DNA from: Streptomyces caelestis
GTDB taxonomy: Bacteria > Actinomycetota > Actinomycetes > Streptomycetales > Streptomycetaceae
Assembly: GCF_014205255.1 (NCBI RefSeq)
Contig: NZ_JACHNE010000001.1
Span: 8,556,001-8,620,000, forward strand
Reading direction: 5' to 3'
DNA: 64,000 bases
Under the pieces are notes generated by a model. It was not told the DNA's origin. It worked only from the letters and a program-made list of their open reading frames with translations, and searched no databases. Both the position numbers and the translations under genes were made by a program. Shown here one piece after another: positions 43,319 through 52,938 of this stretch (the first letter of the stretch is position 1; each line of letters begins with the position of its first letter).

Positions 43319-44695
43319 TCAGCCGCCGAAGAGCTGCGTCCAGTACGTGCCCGCCCGGCCGCCGCCCGCGAAGCCGACCCCGAGGTGCGTGAAGCCGGGC
43401 TTGAGGATGTTGGCCCGGTGGCCGGGGCTGTTCATCCAGCCCTCCACCACTTCGGCGGGAGAACGCTGGCCGCAGGCGATGTTCTCGCCGATGGAACGCC
43501 GGGTGGAGCCCGCGGCGGCGGCTCTGTCCCAGGGTTGGCTGCCGCCGGGCGCGGTGTGCGAGTAGAAGGCGCGAGACACCATGTCCGCGCTGTGCGCCTG
43601 GGCGGCGGCGGTGAGCAGGGGATCGGCGGCCAGGGGCGGGAGTCCGGCCCGGGCGCGCTCCCGGTTGGTGAGGTCGGTCACGGCCGCCGCCACGCCCGCC
43701 AGCCCGTCCGGAGCGAGGGGCCTGGCCCAGAGCGCGGTCCAGTACGTGTCACCGGTGGGGCCGTCGTGGACGTGGGCCACTCCGGCGTGGGTGAACGCCG
43801 GGTCGTGCAGGGTGCGGCGGGCCCCGTCCGTGCGCATGCAGTACGCGACGAACTCGGCGGTGGTGCGCGGGCCGGACACCAGGTGCTCGCCGACGGTGAG
43901 GTACGCGTACCCGGCGCCGACGACCCGCTGGTAGACGGAGACGCCGTCACGGCTCTCGACGCCGAGGCGTCCGGACGCGGCCATGGCGGCGGTGTGGGCC
44001 CGCGCCGCGGACACCAGCCGCGGGTCGAGCGAGACCGGTGGTGAACCGAGGGCGGTACGAGCGGAGTTGACCACGGCGGCGAAGTCGTACGGATCGGAGG
44101 CGGGCTGCGCGAAGGCTGGGGGACCGGGGGAGGGGCCGACGCCGGCCGAGCTCCCGGTCTGGCGCCGCGCGCCCGGCGCACCGGCCGCCGCAGAGTCCGG
44201 CCCGGACACGGGCGCGTCGTCCACGACGTCGACGCCGAAGTCCCGGGCGAGTCCCGCCAGTCCGTCGGCGTACCCCTGGCCCAGGGCGCGCAGCTTCCAG
44301 CGGTCGCCGCGCCGGTAGAGCTCCGCGAGCAGCAGGACCGTCTCCTGGCGGGGGCGCGGCGGGGCGAACCGGGCGAGCGGGCGGCCTCCCGCGTCGGTGA
44401 CGTGCAGGGTGGGGGAGGGCAGGCGGCCGAGGGCGGTTCCGGGCTCGGCGGGACTGACGGCGACGGTGACCCGGGTGGCACCGGCGCGCAGTCTCGCCGG
44501 GTCCACGGTGAGCGCTTCGCCCCGCAGCGTCGCTCCCGGCGCGGCCGGCTGGTTGTAGAACACGAAGTCGCCGTCGTCCCGCACCTTTCCACCGTCGTCC
44601 GTGACAAGCGCGGACACGCCGAACGGGCCGGGCACCCGGACGGTCACCGCCCCGCCCGGAAGCGGCAGATTGCCACCGGGGACCAACTCGCTCAT
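43319..44695 (-). CDS. TerD-CAP-CAP fusion protein
   Basis: A 458-residue protein in three parts. Residues 1-165 are a TerD domain (MSELVPGGNLPLPGGAVTVR, DGDFVFYNQPAAPG, LGRLPSPTLHVTDAGGRPLA), a calcium-binding beta-sandwich. A Pro/Ser linker leads to two CAP/SCP domains. The first (about 205-325) is degenerate (VNSARTALGSPPVSLDPRLV, DPAFTHAGVAHVHD). The second (about 330-458) keeps the classic motifs SHTAPGG, IGENIACGQRSPAEVVEGWM and SPGHRANILKPGFTHLGVGF. No signal peptide is seen, although CAP domains are usually secreted. It likely shares an operon with the AIM24 gene. Confidence 0.88.
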   Translation of the reverse strand: MSELVPGGNLPLPGGAVTVRVPGPFGVSALVTDDGGKVRDDGDFVFYNQPAAPGATLRGEALTVDPARLRAGATRVTVAVSPAEPGTALGRLPSPTLHVTDAGGRPLARFAPPRPRQETVLLLAELYRRGDRWKLRALGQGYADGLAGLARDFGVDVVDDAPVSGPDSAAAGAPGARRQTGSSAGVGPSPGPPAFAQPASDPYDFAAVVNSARTALGSPPVSLDPRLVSAARAHTAAMAASGRLGVESRDGVSVYQRVVGAGYAYLTVGEHLVSGPRTTAEFVAYCMRTDGARRTLHDPAFTHAGVAHVHDGPTGDTYWTALWARPLAPDGLAGVAAAVTDLTNRERARAGLPPLAADPLLTAAAQAHSADMVSRAFYSHTAPGGSQPWDRAAAAGSTRRSIGENIACGQRSPAEVVEGWMNSPGHRANILKPGFTHLGVGFAGGGRAGTYWTQLFGG

Positions 44696-45013
44696 CACGC
44701 CCCCCTGCTGTCGTCGTACCGGCCGCCCCGTGGGGACGCGGATGCCAGGACAACGGCCGTCGCGGCGCGAGGGTTCCCACGTCAGCCCGGTCCACACCTA
44801 CGAAGCCGACGTCCGCCTGGGGGAGGCGGCCTCCACACCGGCGCAGGTCGGACACACCGAGGCCACTCGCACAGCGTCGGAGGCCGCACCACTACCGTGT
44901 CTACGCCGGGACGGCACGGAACATCCCGCTCGCTCCCGGTGGCTCCGCGACGCTGCGGGATCTTGCCCCCCTGACACCGACCACCCGTGCGACCGGCCGA
45001 AGGAGCGCCCACG
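44696..45013. other. 318-base divergent gap
   Basis: No gene is supported between the TerD-CAP gene and the SGNH lipoprotein. An open plus-strand frame crosses the gap without a plausible start, and no palindrome stands out. Confidence 0.4.
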
Positions 45014-46258
45014 ATGCCACGCACCGCACGCCCCCGCGGCCGCACCACCCTGGCCGCCCTCGCCTGCTGCCTCGCGCTGGGCTGCGCGTCCGGCGGGACA
45101 CCCCAGGGGTACGAGCCGGCCCCACCGGCCAGCGCCCCGACGGGGCCCGGGCACGGCGTGGTCACCTGGGCCTCCTCCGCCGACCGCGTCGGCGCGGCGG
45201 CCGACGGCCGCGGTTACCGGCTGGTCGTGCGCACCAGCGTCGGCGGCACCGGCCTCAGGGTGCGGCTGTCCAACGCCTTCGGCGACCAGCCGGTGACGTT
45301 CGAGAACGTCCACGCGGGTCTCCAGCGTGACGGAGCCGCACTCGTCCCCGGCAGCAACCGGCGCTTGACCTTCGGCGGCGCCCGCTCCGTCACGGTCCCC
45401 GCCGGCGGCATCGTCTACAGCGACCCGCTGCCCGGCCGCGTCCCCGCCGCGAGCAAGCTCGTCGTCAGCTTCTACGTCCCCCGGGCGGGCGGAGTGCTCA
45501 CCGGGCACTGGATGGCGATGCAGACGTCGTACACCACCGACGGCGACCACGCCGCGGAGGAGAGCGGCGCCAACTGGGCGCGGCGGACCGGCTCCTGGTT
45601 CTACCTCGACGTCGTCACCGTGCGGCCCCGGCCCGCGGCCGGTGCCGTGGCCGCCCTCGGCGACTCGATCACCGACGGCTGGCACTCCACGACCGGCCTC
45701 GACCGCCGCTGGCCCGACTACCTCGCCCGCCGGCTGCGCGCGTCCCCCGAGACCACCGTCGAGGGGGTGGCCAACGAAGGCATCGCGGGCAACAAGGTCC
45801 TCGCCGACGGCCCCGGACAGAGCGCCCGGAACCGCCTGTCGCGGGACGTGCTGTCTCTGCCGGGGCTGCGCACGGTGCTCCTCTTCCAGGGTGTCAACGA
45901 CATCAAGGCCGAACCCGGCGCCACGGCCGACGAACTCATCGCCGGGTACCGCACGCTGGCCGCCCGGGCGCACGCGGCCCGGAAGTGCGTCGTCGCCGCC
46001 ACGATCGCCCCCTACAAGGGCTGGCAGGAATGGGACCCCGCCGGGGAAGCCGTGCGCCAGGAGGTCAACACCTTCATCCGCACCAGCGGCGAGTTCGACG
46101 CGGTCACCGATTTCGACCGCGTCCTGCGCAGCCCCGACGACCCCGAGCGGATCCGGCCCGGCTTCGACGGCGGCGACCATCTGCACCCCAACGACCAGGG
46201 GATGCGGGCGATGGCCGACGCCGTCGACCTGGAGAGCCTCGACTGCGGGAGCCGCTAG
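45014..46258 (+). CDS. SGNH/GDSL hydrolase lipoprotein
   Basis: A 414-residue exported lipoprotein. The signal peptide PRGRTTLAALACCLALGCAS contains the lipobox ALGC. An N-terminal beta domain of about 180 residues resembles that of secreted GDSL esterases (GVVTWASSADRVGAAADGRG, LVVRTSVGGTGLRVRLSNAF). The SGNH hydrolase domain follows: block I AVAALGDSITDGWHSTTGL with the catalytic Ser, block II NEGIAGNKVL, block III LLFQGVNDIKAEPG and block V GGDHLHPNDQGMRAMA with Asp-x-x-His. This layout is that of Streptomyces secreted esterases and acetylhydrolases. Its target glycan or lipid is unknown. Confidence 0.9.
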   Translation: MPRTARPRGRTTLAALACCLALGCASGGTPQGYEPAPPASAPTGPGHGVVTWASSADRVGAAADGRGYRLVVRTSVGGTGLRVRLSNAFGDQPVTFENVHAGLQRDGAALVPGSNRRLTFGGARSVTVPAGGIVYSDPLPGRVPAASKLVVSFYVPRAGGVLTGHWMAMQTSYTTDGDHAAEESGANWARRTGSWFYLDVVTVRPRPAAGAVAALGDSITDGWHSTTGLDRRWPDYLARRLRASPETTVEGVANEGIAGNKVLADGPGQSARNRLSRDVLSLPGLRTVLLFQGVNDIKAEPGATADELIAGYRTLAARAHAARKCVVAATIAPYKGWQEWDPAGEAVRQEVNTFIRTSGEFDAVTDFDRVLRSPDDPERIRPGFDGGDHLHPNDQGMRAMADAVDLESLDCGSR

Positions 46259-46312
46259 CCCGGATCAGGGAGACGCGACCAGGTCCGCCCCTCCCGCACG
46301 GCGTCCGGCAGG

Positions 46313-49288
46313 TCAGCCGGACGCCGACGGCTCAGAGGTGATCAGGCCCTCCCGGTAGGCGATCGCCACCGCCTCGCCACGGCTCGACGCGCCCAGCTTG
46401 GCGAGGATGTTGGAGACGTGGACGCTCGCCGTCTTGCCGGTGATGAACAGTTCCTCGCCGATCTGCCGGTTGCTGCGGCCGAGCGCGAGCAGCCGCAGCA
46501 CCTCCTGCTCGCGCGCGGTGAGCACACCGGCGCGCTCGTCGGTCTCCGGCGTGCCCGCCAGGCGGCCGCGCCGGACCAGGGCGTCCACCTGCTCCCGCAG
46601 CGGCGTGGCGCCCAGACGGCCGGCGGTCTCCCGGACCTCGCGGGCCTCGGCCGCCGCCTCCTCACGGCGCCCGGCCGCCACCAGGGCCTCGGCATACCGC
46701 AGCCGGCAGCGCGCCTGCTCGTAGACGTCGCCGTAGCCGAACGCCGTCATCGCCCGCGACCAGGCCGCGGCGTCCGGCCCCGAGACGGCCCGGATCCACT
46801 CCGCCTCGGCACGGGCCAGCCAGGCCTGCCCCTCGGGTCCCTGGGGCGCACCGTTCTCGCCCTGGGTGGCGGTGGCCCGCGCCAGCTCCACCAGTTCGGC
46901 CGCGGTGTCCGTCCAGCGGCGGGCCCCGGCGTCGTCGCCCGCCGGCCGCGGTTCGGCGGCCGCGTCGGCCACCGAGGACAACGCCAGGGCGGCGAGCCGG
47001 ACGGTGACGTCCGGGCGGGCGCCCGCCTCGTCGGTGAGGGCCGCGACCGTGGACCGCGTCCATCGCACCGCGTCCTCGGGATCACGGCGCAGCGCCGCGG
47101 CGTCGGTGAGCACGATGCCCGCGACCAGGGTGGCCATCCAGTCGAAGGGCCCCTCCAGCAGGGCATGCGCCCGGTCGGCGGCCGTCATGTCGCCCCGGGC
47201 CAGGGCGACGTACAGTGCGGGACCGACCGTGTACCCGCCGGCGGCCGGCAGCACCTCGGCATCGGCCGCCGCCGCCCGCACACACTCGTCCCAGCGGCCC
47301 AGCACCTGCAGCACCAGCAGCCGCAGGTACCGCATCTCCAGCGGATACGGGGACGACAGCAGCCCGGCGCGCCGCGCCCGGTCCAGGCCCTCCGTCAGCC
47401 AGGGCACGCACTCCGCCAGCGCACCGGACTCGTAGCAGCCCATGGCCAGGTTGAACAGGGCACGCAGCTCCACGGCCGCGTTGCCCGAACTCCGCGCCAG
47501 TTCCCGGGCCTTCAGCAGTCGCTCCCGGCCCTCGGGGCCGCGCCGCCCGTCTCCGTCGAAGACGGCCAGGGAGATCAACAGGTCCGCCTGGGCGTCGGTC
47601 ACCCGCAGCTCCTCGGCGACGCTCAGGGCCCGCCGGGCGACCCGCAGCGCGGTCTCGATCTCCCCGACGTGGCGAGCGGCCATGGCATGCGTGGCCGCCG
47701 CCCACACCCACGTACGTGACGGCGGATCCTCGGGGATCATCGCCAGTGCCTCGCTGCTGTAGGCGAATGCCGACGTCAGGTGGTCCACGCTCAGCAGGTT
47801 CCCGGCGAGGGTGTAGCGGACCCGGGCGGCGAGTTCGGAGTCGGCGTCCTGGCCGAGCTCCGCCAGCGCGGACCGTGTGAGGGAGACCGCCCGGTGCAGC
47901 TCCCCGGCGTGCGCGGCCGCCGCCGAGGCCCGCAGCGTCAGCGTCACACGGTCGACCCCGGCGCCCGGGGGCCGCGCCTCGGCACCCACCGCCGGCCACA
48001 GGTCGAGGGCCGCTTCCAGATGTCGCTGCTCCTCGGCCGGCGCGCCCACCCGCTGGGCGTGGTCGGCGGCCTCCAGGGAGGCGGCCAGTGCCTCGGCGAG
48101 ATCGTGGCTCTCCCGGTAGTGGTGGGCCCTCTCGGCGGCGCTCTCCGCGGCCCGGCCCTGTCCGGCGAGGAGCCGGGCGAACGCGCCGTGCAGCCTCGCC
48201 CGCTCCCCGGGGAGCAGATCGGCGTAGACGGCCTCCCGGGCGAGGGCGTGCCGGAAGGAGTACGTGTCGTCGTCCCCGGCGGCGAGCAACTGCCGCCCCA
48301 CCGCCTCGCGCAGCGCCGACTCCAGCTCCTCCTCGGGAAGCCCGACCGCCTGCCGCAGCAGCTCGTGCTCCACCCGGCGTCCGGCGACGGCCGCGGTGCG
48401 CAGCACCTGCTGCGCGGTGTCGGACAGCTGCTCGAAGCGGATCAGCAGCACATCGGCGAGCCCGCTGGGCACCCCACCGGACTCCGTGTCCGTCGCCGCG
48501 AGCAGCTCCTCCGCGTAGAAGGCGTTCCCCTCGGCCCGCTCCACGATCCGCCGCACCGTGGCCTCCGCCAGCGGACGCCGTTCGAGCTGCCGCACCAGCC
48601 GGGCCACATCGGCATCGCCCAGCGGCCGCAGCTCCAGTCGTTCCACCGCGGGCAGCCGTATCAGCTCCGCCAGCAGAGGCCGCAGCGGATGGCGACGGTG
48701 CAGGTCGTCCGCCCGGTACGAGGCGAACACCGCCAGCCGGTGCCGCAGAACACCCCGGCCGTGCAGAAACCGCAGCAGGTCCCGCGACGACTGGTCCGCC
48801 CAGTGCAGGTCCTCCAGCACGAGCAGCAGCGGCGCGACATCCGCCACAGCGGCCAGCAGCCCCGCCATCCCCTCGAACAGCCGCAACCGCCCGTCGACGT
48901 CCCGCGCGGAATCGGTCCCGGCCCCCAGCAGCCGCTCGACCACGGGATGAGCGGCCAGGGCGGACGCGAACCGCTCGTCTGCGGCGAGCACGCCCAGGAC
49001 TTCGGTGAACGGCAGATAGGGCAGACCGACGTCTCCGAGATCCACGCAGTGCCCGGTGACCACGGTCATTCCGGCGTCAGCGGCCAGCCCGCCGACCTCG
49101 TCCAGCAGCCGGGTCTTGCCGACCCCGGCGTCCCCGGCGACCAGCACAGCGCGCGCATCGCCCCCGCGCGCCCGCTCCAGAACCGCGCAGAGCCGGGCGA
49201 GTTCGGCGTCCCTCCCGACAACCGGCGTGACAGATGAAGCCTGCGGCACAGGACCAACCTTCTTTTCAGGGGCGCGGGGCTGTGACAT
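46313..49288 (-). CDS. LAL-family (LuxR-type) ATP-binding regulator
   Basis: A 991-residue regulator of the large ATP-binding LuxR class. An N-terminal AAA/NACHT-like ATPase has Walker A VLVAGDAGVGKTRLL near residue 50 and Walker B LLLVLEDLHWADQSSRD near 155. A long TPR-rich middle (about 330-900) follows, with many AEELRVTDAQADLLI-like helices. The C-terminal LuxR helix-turn-helix is LTAREQEVLRLLALGRSNRQ, IGEELFITGKTASVHVSNIL. Such proteins activate antibiotic or sugar genes, but no target cluster is next to it. The ATG at 49288 is tentative; a downstream in-frame start could also serve. Confidence 0.9.
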   Translation of the reverse strand: MSQPRAPEKKVGPVPQASSVTPVVGRDAELARLCAVLERARGGDARAVLVAGDAGVGKTRLLDEVGGLAADAGMTVVTGHCVDLGDVGLPYLPFTEVLGVLAADERFASALAAHPVVERLLGAGTDSARDVDGRLRLFEGMAGLLAAVADVAPLLLVLEDLHWADQSSRDLLRFLHGRGVLRHRLAVFASYRADDLHRRHPLRPLLAELIRLPAVERLELRPLGDADVARLVRQLERRPLAEATVRRIVERAEGNAFYAEELLAATDTESGGVPSGLADVLLIRFEQLSDTAQQVLRTAAVAGRRVEHELLRQAVGLPEEELESALREAVGRQLLAAGDDDTYSFRHALAREAVYADLLPGERARLHGAFARLLAGQGRAAESAAERAHHYRESHDLAEALAASLEAADHAQRVGAPAEEQRHLEAALDLWPAVGAEARPPGAGVDRVTLTLRASAAAAHAGELHRAVSLTRSALAELGQDADSELAARVRYTLAGNLLSVDHLTSAFAYSSEALAMIPEDPPSRTWVWAAATHAMAARHVGEIETALRVARRALSVAEELRVTDAQADLLISLAVFDGDGRRGPEGRERLLKARELARSSGNAAVELRALFNLAMGCYESGALAECVPWLTEGLDRARRAGLLSSPYPLEMRYLRLLVLQVLGRWDECVRAAAADAEVLPAAGGYTVGPALYVALARGDMTAADRAHALLEGPFDWMATLVAGIVLTDAAALRRDPEDAVRWTRSTVAALTDEAGARPDVTVRLAALALSSVADAAAEPRPAGDDAGARRWTDTAAELVELARATATQGENGAPQGPEGQAWLARAEAEWIRAVSGPDAAAWSRAMTAFGYGDVYEQARCRLRYAEALVAAGRREEAAAEAREVRETAGRLGATPLREQVDALVRRGRLAGTPETDERAGVLTAREQEVLRLLALGRSNRQIGEELFITGKTASVHVSNILAKLGASSRGEAVAIAYREGLITSEPSASG

Positions 49289-49363
49289 TATGCGGCTCCG
49301 CCGCGTGGGCGCGATCAACCACGAACAACCCGCGGCCGCCACCGAACAGCAGGCCCCGAGCTC

Positions 49364-49717
49364 TCAGGCCCGCAACACCTTCGCCCAATCATCCGGCACC
49401 CGCCCCGCAGGCCCCGGCACCGGCTGATCCGCAGGATGACTCACCGGCGGAGCCAGCTCCGGCCCCGACTCGTACAACTCGTTCGTCGAGTAGTCCCAGT
49501 ACCAGCCCTCACCCGGCTCGAAGCTCTGCACCAACGGATGCCCCGACTCCCTGAAATGAGCCGTCGCGTGCTTCGCGGGCGAACTGTCGCAGCACCCCAC
49601 GTGCCCGCACCGCGCACACCGGCGAAGGTGGAACCACCACCCCCCGGCCGTCTCGCACTCCGCACACCCGCTCCCGCTCGGCGCAGCACCCGGGTCGATC
49701 CCGTTCTCACCACTCAT
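49364..49717 (-). CDS. UBP-type zinc-finger protein
   Basis: A 117-residue protein with an almost complete ubiquitin-specific-protease type zinc finger: CAECETAGGWW with LRRCARCGHVGCCDSS, then KHATAHFRESGHPLVQSFEP. The C-terminal tail is acidic and Pro-rich. Bacterial ZnF-UBP proteins are small adaptors of unknown role, since bacteria lack ubiquitin. It overlaps the stop of the histidine kinase gene by four bases and closes a three-gene operon, so it may work with that kinase and the receiver-flavoreductase. Confidence 0.88.
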   Translation of the reverse strand: MSGENGIDPGAAPSGSGCAECETAGGWWFHLRRCARCGHVGCCDSSPAKHATAHFRESGHPLVQSFEPGEGWYWDYSTNELYESGPELAPPVSHPADQPVPGPAGRVPDDWAKVLRA

Positions 49718-51159
49718 GCCGACTCCTCCTCGACCGCTGTCAGCGGAAGCAGCACCTGGAAACGCGTGTCCCCCGGCTCCGACTGCACCTGAATGCTGCC
49801 GTGATGCTTGTTGACCACGATCCGCCAGGAGATGTCGAGCCCGAGCCCGGTTCCCTCACCCACCGGCTTCGTCGTGAAGAACGGATCGAAGATCCGCCCC
49901 CGGTCCTCCGCCGGGATACCGACGCCCGTGTCCCGGAACTCCACCAGCAGCCGGTCGTGGTCCCGGGCCGTGCGCACGGTCAGCGTCCCTTCCCCGCCCG
50001 CGCTGTTCATCGCCGAGACCGCGTTGTCGATCAGGTTCGTCCACACCTGGTTGAGCTCCGCCGGGTATGCCGGGATCCTCGGCAGCGTCCGGTCGTAGTC
50101 CTTGACGACCTTGATCCGCCGGCCGATCTTGCCCGACAGCATCAGCAGGGTGCTGTCGAGGAGTTCGTGCACATCGGCGTGTCGGAAGGGCGCCCGGTCG
50201 AGCTGGGAGTACTGCTTGGCCGCGTCGACGAGATGCGAGATGCGCGTGGTCGAGTCGTTGATCTCGTCCATCAACAGCTCGGTCTCGACGGTGTAGTTGA
50301 GCCACCCGATGGCGCTCGGCAGGAGCTCCTCGTCCACCGCCGCCGCGACCTGGTCCAGCCAGTCCTCGTCGAGACCGGCCTGGACGAAGGCGGGCGCGAT
50401 CCGCCAGCCGTCCGCGATGCCGTGGTCGTCGAGCCAGTCGGTGAGCGCGTCCTCCCGGTCGGAGGCCTCCAGCGGACTCAGCGTCGGGGCCTTGGCGACG
50501 CGCTCGGCGGTGCGTTCCTGGAGGTCGATGAGGTTCGCCATGACCTCGGGGGAGTACGAACCCTGCGCGATGACCGCCAGCTTGTGCCGCATCTTGCCCA
50601 CCCGCTCCCGCAGTGTCGCGGTCGCCCGTACGGCCGCCGCCGCGGGGTTGTTGAGCTCGTGGGTGAGGCCGGCGGACAACGAGCCGAGCGCCAGCAGCCG
50701 TTCGCGCTGCCCGATGGCCCGCTGGGTGTTCTTCGAACCGAAGAAGAGCCCCTCCAGCAGATGCACCGCCATCGGGAACCACTCCTGCATGATGCCCGCG
50801 AACGTGTCCGCGGGCAGCACGAAGAACCGCGTCGGCTCGGTGACGCGCATGGAGTTGGTGTAGACCTGCCGCACCCGGTCGCCCAGATACGCCTGCATGG
50901 ACCCCGCGTACACCCCGCGCTGGGAGGTCCGGGTCACCTCCACGTCGTCGGCGCCGACCCGGCGGTACAGCACGACCGTGCCCTCGAGCAGCACATAGAA
51001 GCAGGTGGCGGGTTCGCCCTCGGTGTACACGGGGCCGGGCTCGAACTGCTCCACCCGTCCCTCGGCGCACAGCCGTCCCAGCTGCTCGGGGGTCAGCTTC
51101 TCGAACAGGAACAGGGAGCCGATCTCCTGCGGGGCGCACGGCATGGGCTGCCCGCTCAC
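49714..51159 (-). CDS. Cyclic-nucleotide-domain histidine kinase
   Basis: A 481-residue sensor kinase. Residues 14-135 are a cNMP-binding domain (LFLFEKLTPEQLGRLCAEGR, YVLLEGTVVLYRRVG). A linker leads to the phospho-acceptor box GSLSAGLTHELNNPAAAAVR (His about 167) and a HATPase domain with N box NQVWTNLIDNAVSAMNSAGG, G1 FRDTGVGIPAEDRGRIFDPF and G2 EGTGLGLDISWRIVVNKHHG. No transmembrane segment is present. The GTG start overlaps the upstream stop by four bases (GTGA), so it is coupled to the receiver-flavoreductase gene, its likely phospho-transfer partner. Confidence 0.92.
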   Translation of the reverse strand: MSGQPMPCAPQEIGSLFLFEKLTPEQLGRLCAEGRVEQFEPGPVYTEGEPATCFYVLLEGTVVLYRRVGADDVEVTRTSQRGVYAGSMQAYLGDRVRQVYTNSMRVTEPTRFFVLPADTFAGIMQEWFPMAVHLLEGLFFGSKNTQRAIGQRERLLALGSLSAGLTHELNNPAAAAVRATATLRERVGKMRHKLAVIAQGSYSPEVMANLIDLQERTAERVAKAPTLSPLEASDREDALTDWLDDHGIADGWRIAPAFVQAGLDEDWLDQVAAAVDEELLPSAIGWLNYTVETELLMDEINDSTTRISHLVDAAKQYSQLDRAPFRHADVHELLDSTLLMLSGKIGRRIKVVKDYDRTLPRIPAYPAELNQVWTNLIDNAVSAMNSAGGEGTLTVRTARDHDRLLVEFRDTGVGIPAEDRGRIFDPFFTTKPVGEGTGLGLDISWRIVVNKHHGSIQVQSEPGDTRFQVLLPLTAVEEESA

Positions 51160-52832
51160 GACTGCTCCAGATACCGGTGGACGAGCATCACGGCCATGGC
51201 TCCCTCTCCGACGGCGGACGCGACCCGCTTGGCGGACTCGGAGCGGGCGTCGCCCGCCACGAACACGCCGGGCACACTGGTCTCCAGGTGGTACGGAGGC
51301 CGGTCCAGCTCCCAGCCCTCCGGCGGACGGCCGTCGGAGGTCAGGTCGGGCCCGGCGAGGATGAACCCGCGCTCGTCCCGCAGCACCGTGCCGTCCAGCC
51401 AGTCCGTCCGCGGGGCCGCGCCGATGAACACGAACACCCACTGCGCGTCGACCTGTTCCGTCTGCCCGCTGTCCACGTCCCGCAGGGTGAGCCGCTCCAG
51501 GCGGCCGTCGCCGTGCGCGGTCTCGACGACCGTGCGGCAGCGCACCTGGATGTTGGGGGACTCCTCGATCTGCTGGATGAGGTAGTGCGACATCGACGCG
51601 GACAGCGACGCACCGCGCACCAGCAGGGTCACCGACTTGGCGCCCCGGGACAGGTACATCGCCGCCTGCCCGGCGGAGTTGGCGCCGCCGACGATGTACA
51701 CGTCCTGCCCTTGGCAGGAGGGGGCCTCCGTCAGGGCCGACCCGTAGAACACCCCGCATCCGGTCAGGTCCTCGCAGCCGGGCGCCGCAAGTTGCCGGTA
51801 GGACACGCCGGTCGCCAGGATCACGCTGTGCGCGGCGATCGCCGAGCCGTCCGAGAACCGTACGATCCGGGCGGCGCCGTTGACCTCCAGCGCCGTCACC
51901 TCGCGCGCGGTGAGGATCTCGGCGCCGAACTTCGCCGCCTGCCGCCGCGCCCGGTCGGTGAGCTGGGCTCCCGACACCCCGTCGGGGAAGCCCAGGTAGT
52001 TCTCGATGCGGGAGCTCTGCCCGGCCTGCCCGCCGGTCGCCGACCGCTCCACCAGCACCGTCCGCAGCCCCTCGGAGGCGCCGTAGACCGCCGCGCCGAG
52101 CCCGGCCGGACCGCCGCCGATCACGACCAGGTCGTAGAAGTCGGCCGTCGGGGTCGTCGCCAGCCCGACCCGGGCGGCGAGGTCGACGGCCTCCGGCTCG
52201 ACCAGCGGTGTCCCGTCCGGCGTGATCACCACCGGCAGCCGCATCCCGTCCTCACCGGCCGCGGCCAGCAGCCGCCGCCCCTCCGGCTCGTCGGAGGAGT
52301 ACCAGCGGTACGGCACCTGGTTGCGGGCCAGGAACTCCCGGACGTCCGAGGAGCGCGCCGACCAGCGATGCCCGACGACCTTCGTGCTGGGCACGGGCCG
52401 GTGGTCGCCGGCCCGCCATGCCTGGAGCAGGTCGTCGAGGACCGGGTAGAGCTTCTCCTCGGGCGGGTCCCACGGCTTGAGCAGGTAGTGGTCGAGGTCG
52501 ACGACGTTGATCGCGTCGATCGCCGCGTTCGTGTCCGCGTACGCCGTCAGCAGCACGCGCCGCGCGCCCGGGTAGACGTCCAGGGCCTGTTCGAGGAACT
52601 CGATGCCGTTCATCTGCGGCATCCGGTAGTCGGCCAGGATCACGGCCACGAGATCGCCGCGCAGCTTCAGCTCCCGCAGCGCGTCGAGCGCGGACTCGCC
52701 GGACTCCGCGCGCACGATCCGGTACGACGCGCCGTACCGCCGCCTCAGGTCCCGGGCCACGGCCCGGGAGACCCCCGGGTCGTCGTCCACGGTCATGATG
52801 ACGGTCCGCGCCGCATCGGCGGCCTGTGCCAT
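51156..52832 (-). CDS. Response-regulator receiver fused to thioredoxin-reductase-like flavoenzyme
   Basis: A 558-residue fusion. Residues 10-125 are a receiver domain with acidic pair DDD at 16-18, phospho-Asp in VILADYRMPQMNG (D68) and Lys in LLKPW (K119). A thioredoxin-like middle of about 80 residues follows (SDVREFLARNQVPYRWYSSD). The rest is an FAD/NAD(P) reductase with VVIGGGPAGLGAAVYGASEG, GGQAGQSSRIENYLGFPDGV and VPGVFVAGDARSESAKRVAS. The redox Cys-x-x-Cys pair of true thioredoxin reductases is absent (FYGSALTEAPSC at its place). It is the first gene of an operon with a histidine kinase. Confidence 0.93.
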   Translation of the reverse strand: MAQAADAARTVIMTVDDDPGVSRAVARDLRRRYGASYRIVRAESGESALDALRELKLRGDLVAVILADYRMPQMNGIEFLEQALDVYPGARRVLLTAYADTNAAIDAINVVDLDHYLLKPWDPPEEKLYPVLDDLLQAWRAGDHRPVPSTKVVGHRWSARSSDVREFLARNQVPYRWYSSDEPEGRRLLAAAGEDGMRLPVVITPDGTPLVEPEAVDLAARVGLATTPTADFYDLVVIGGGPAGLGAAVYGASEGLRTVLVERSATGGQAGQSSRIENYLGFPDGVSGAQLTDRARRQAAKFGAEILTAREVTALEVNGAARIVRFSDGSAIAAHSVILATGVSYRQLAAPGCEDLTGCGVFYGSALTEAPSCQGQDVYIVGGANSAGQAAMYLSRGAKSVTLLVRGASLSASMSHYLIQQIEESPNIQVRCRTVVETAHGDGRLERLTLRDVDSGQTEQVDAQWVFVFIGAAPRTDWLDGTVLRDERGFILAGPDLTSDGRPPEGWELDRPPYHLETSVPGVFVAGDARSESAKRVASAVGEGAMAVMLVHRYLEQS

Positions 52833-52938
52833 ACGTCCCCCACACCGGGCGGTCGACTCGCGGCGCGGCGCCCCGGGGCACCGCGCCGGCCTTCGCCCAT
52901 CGTATGTTCGATCGCCGTGGTCCGCTCCGATACGGAGA

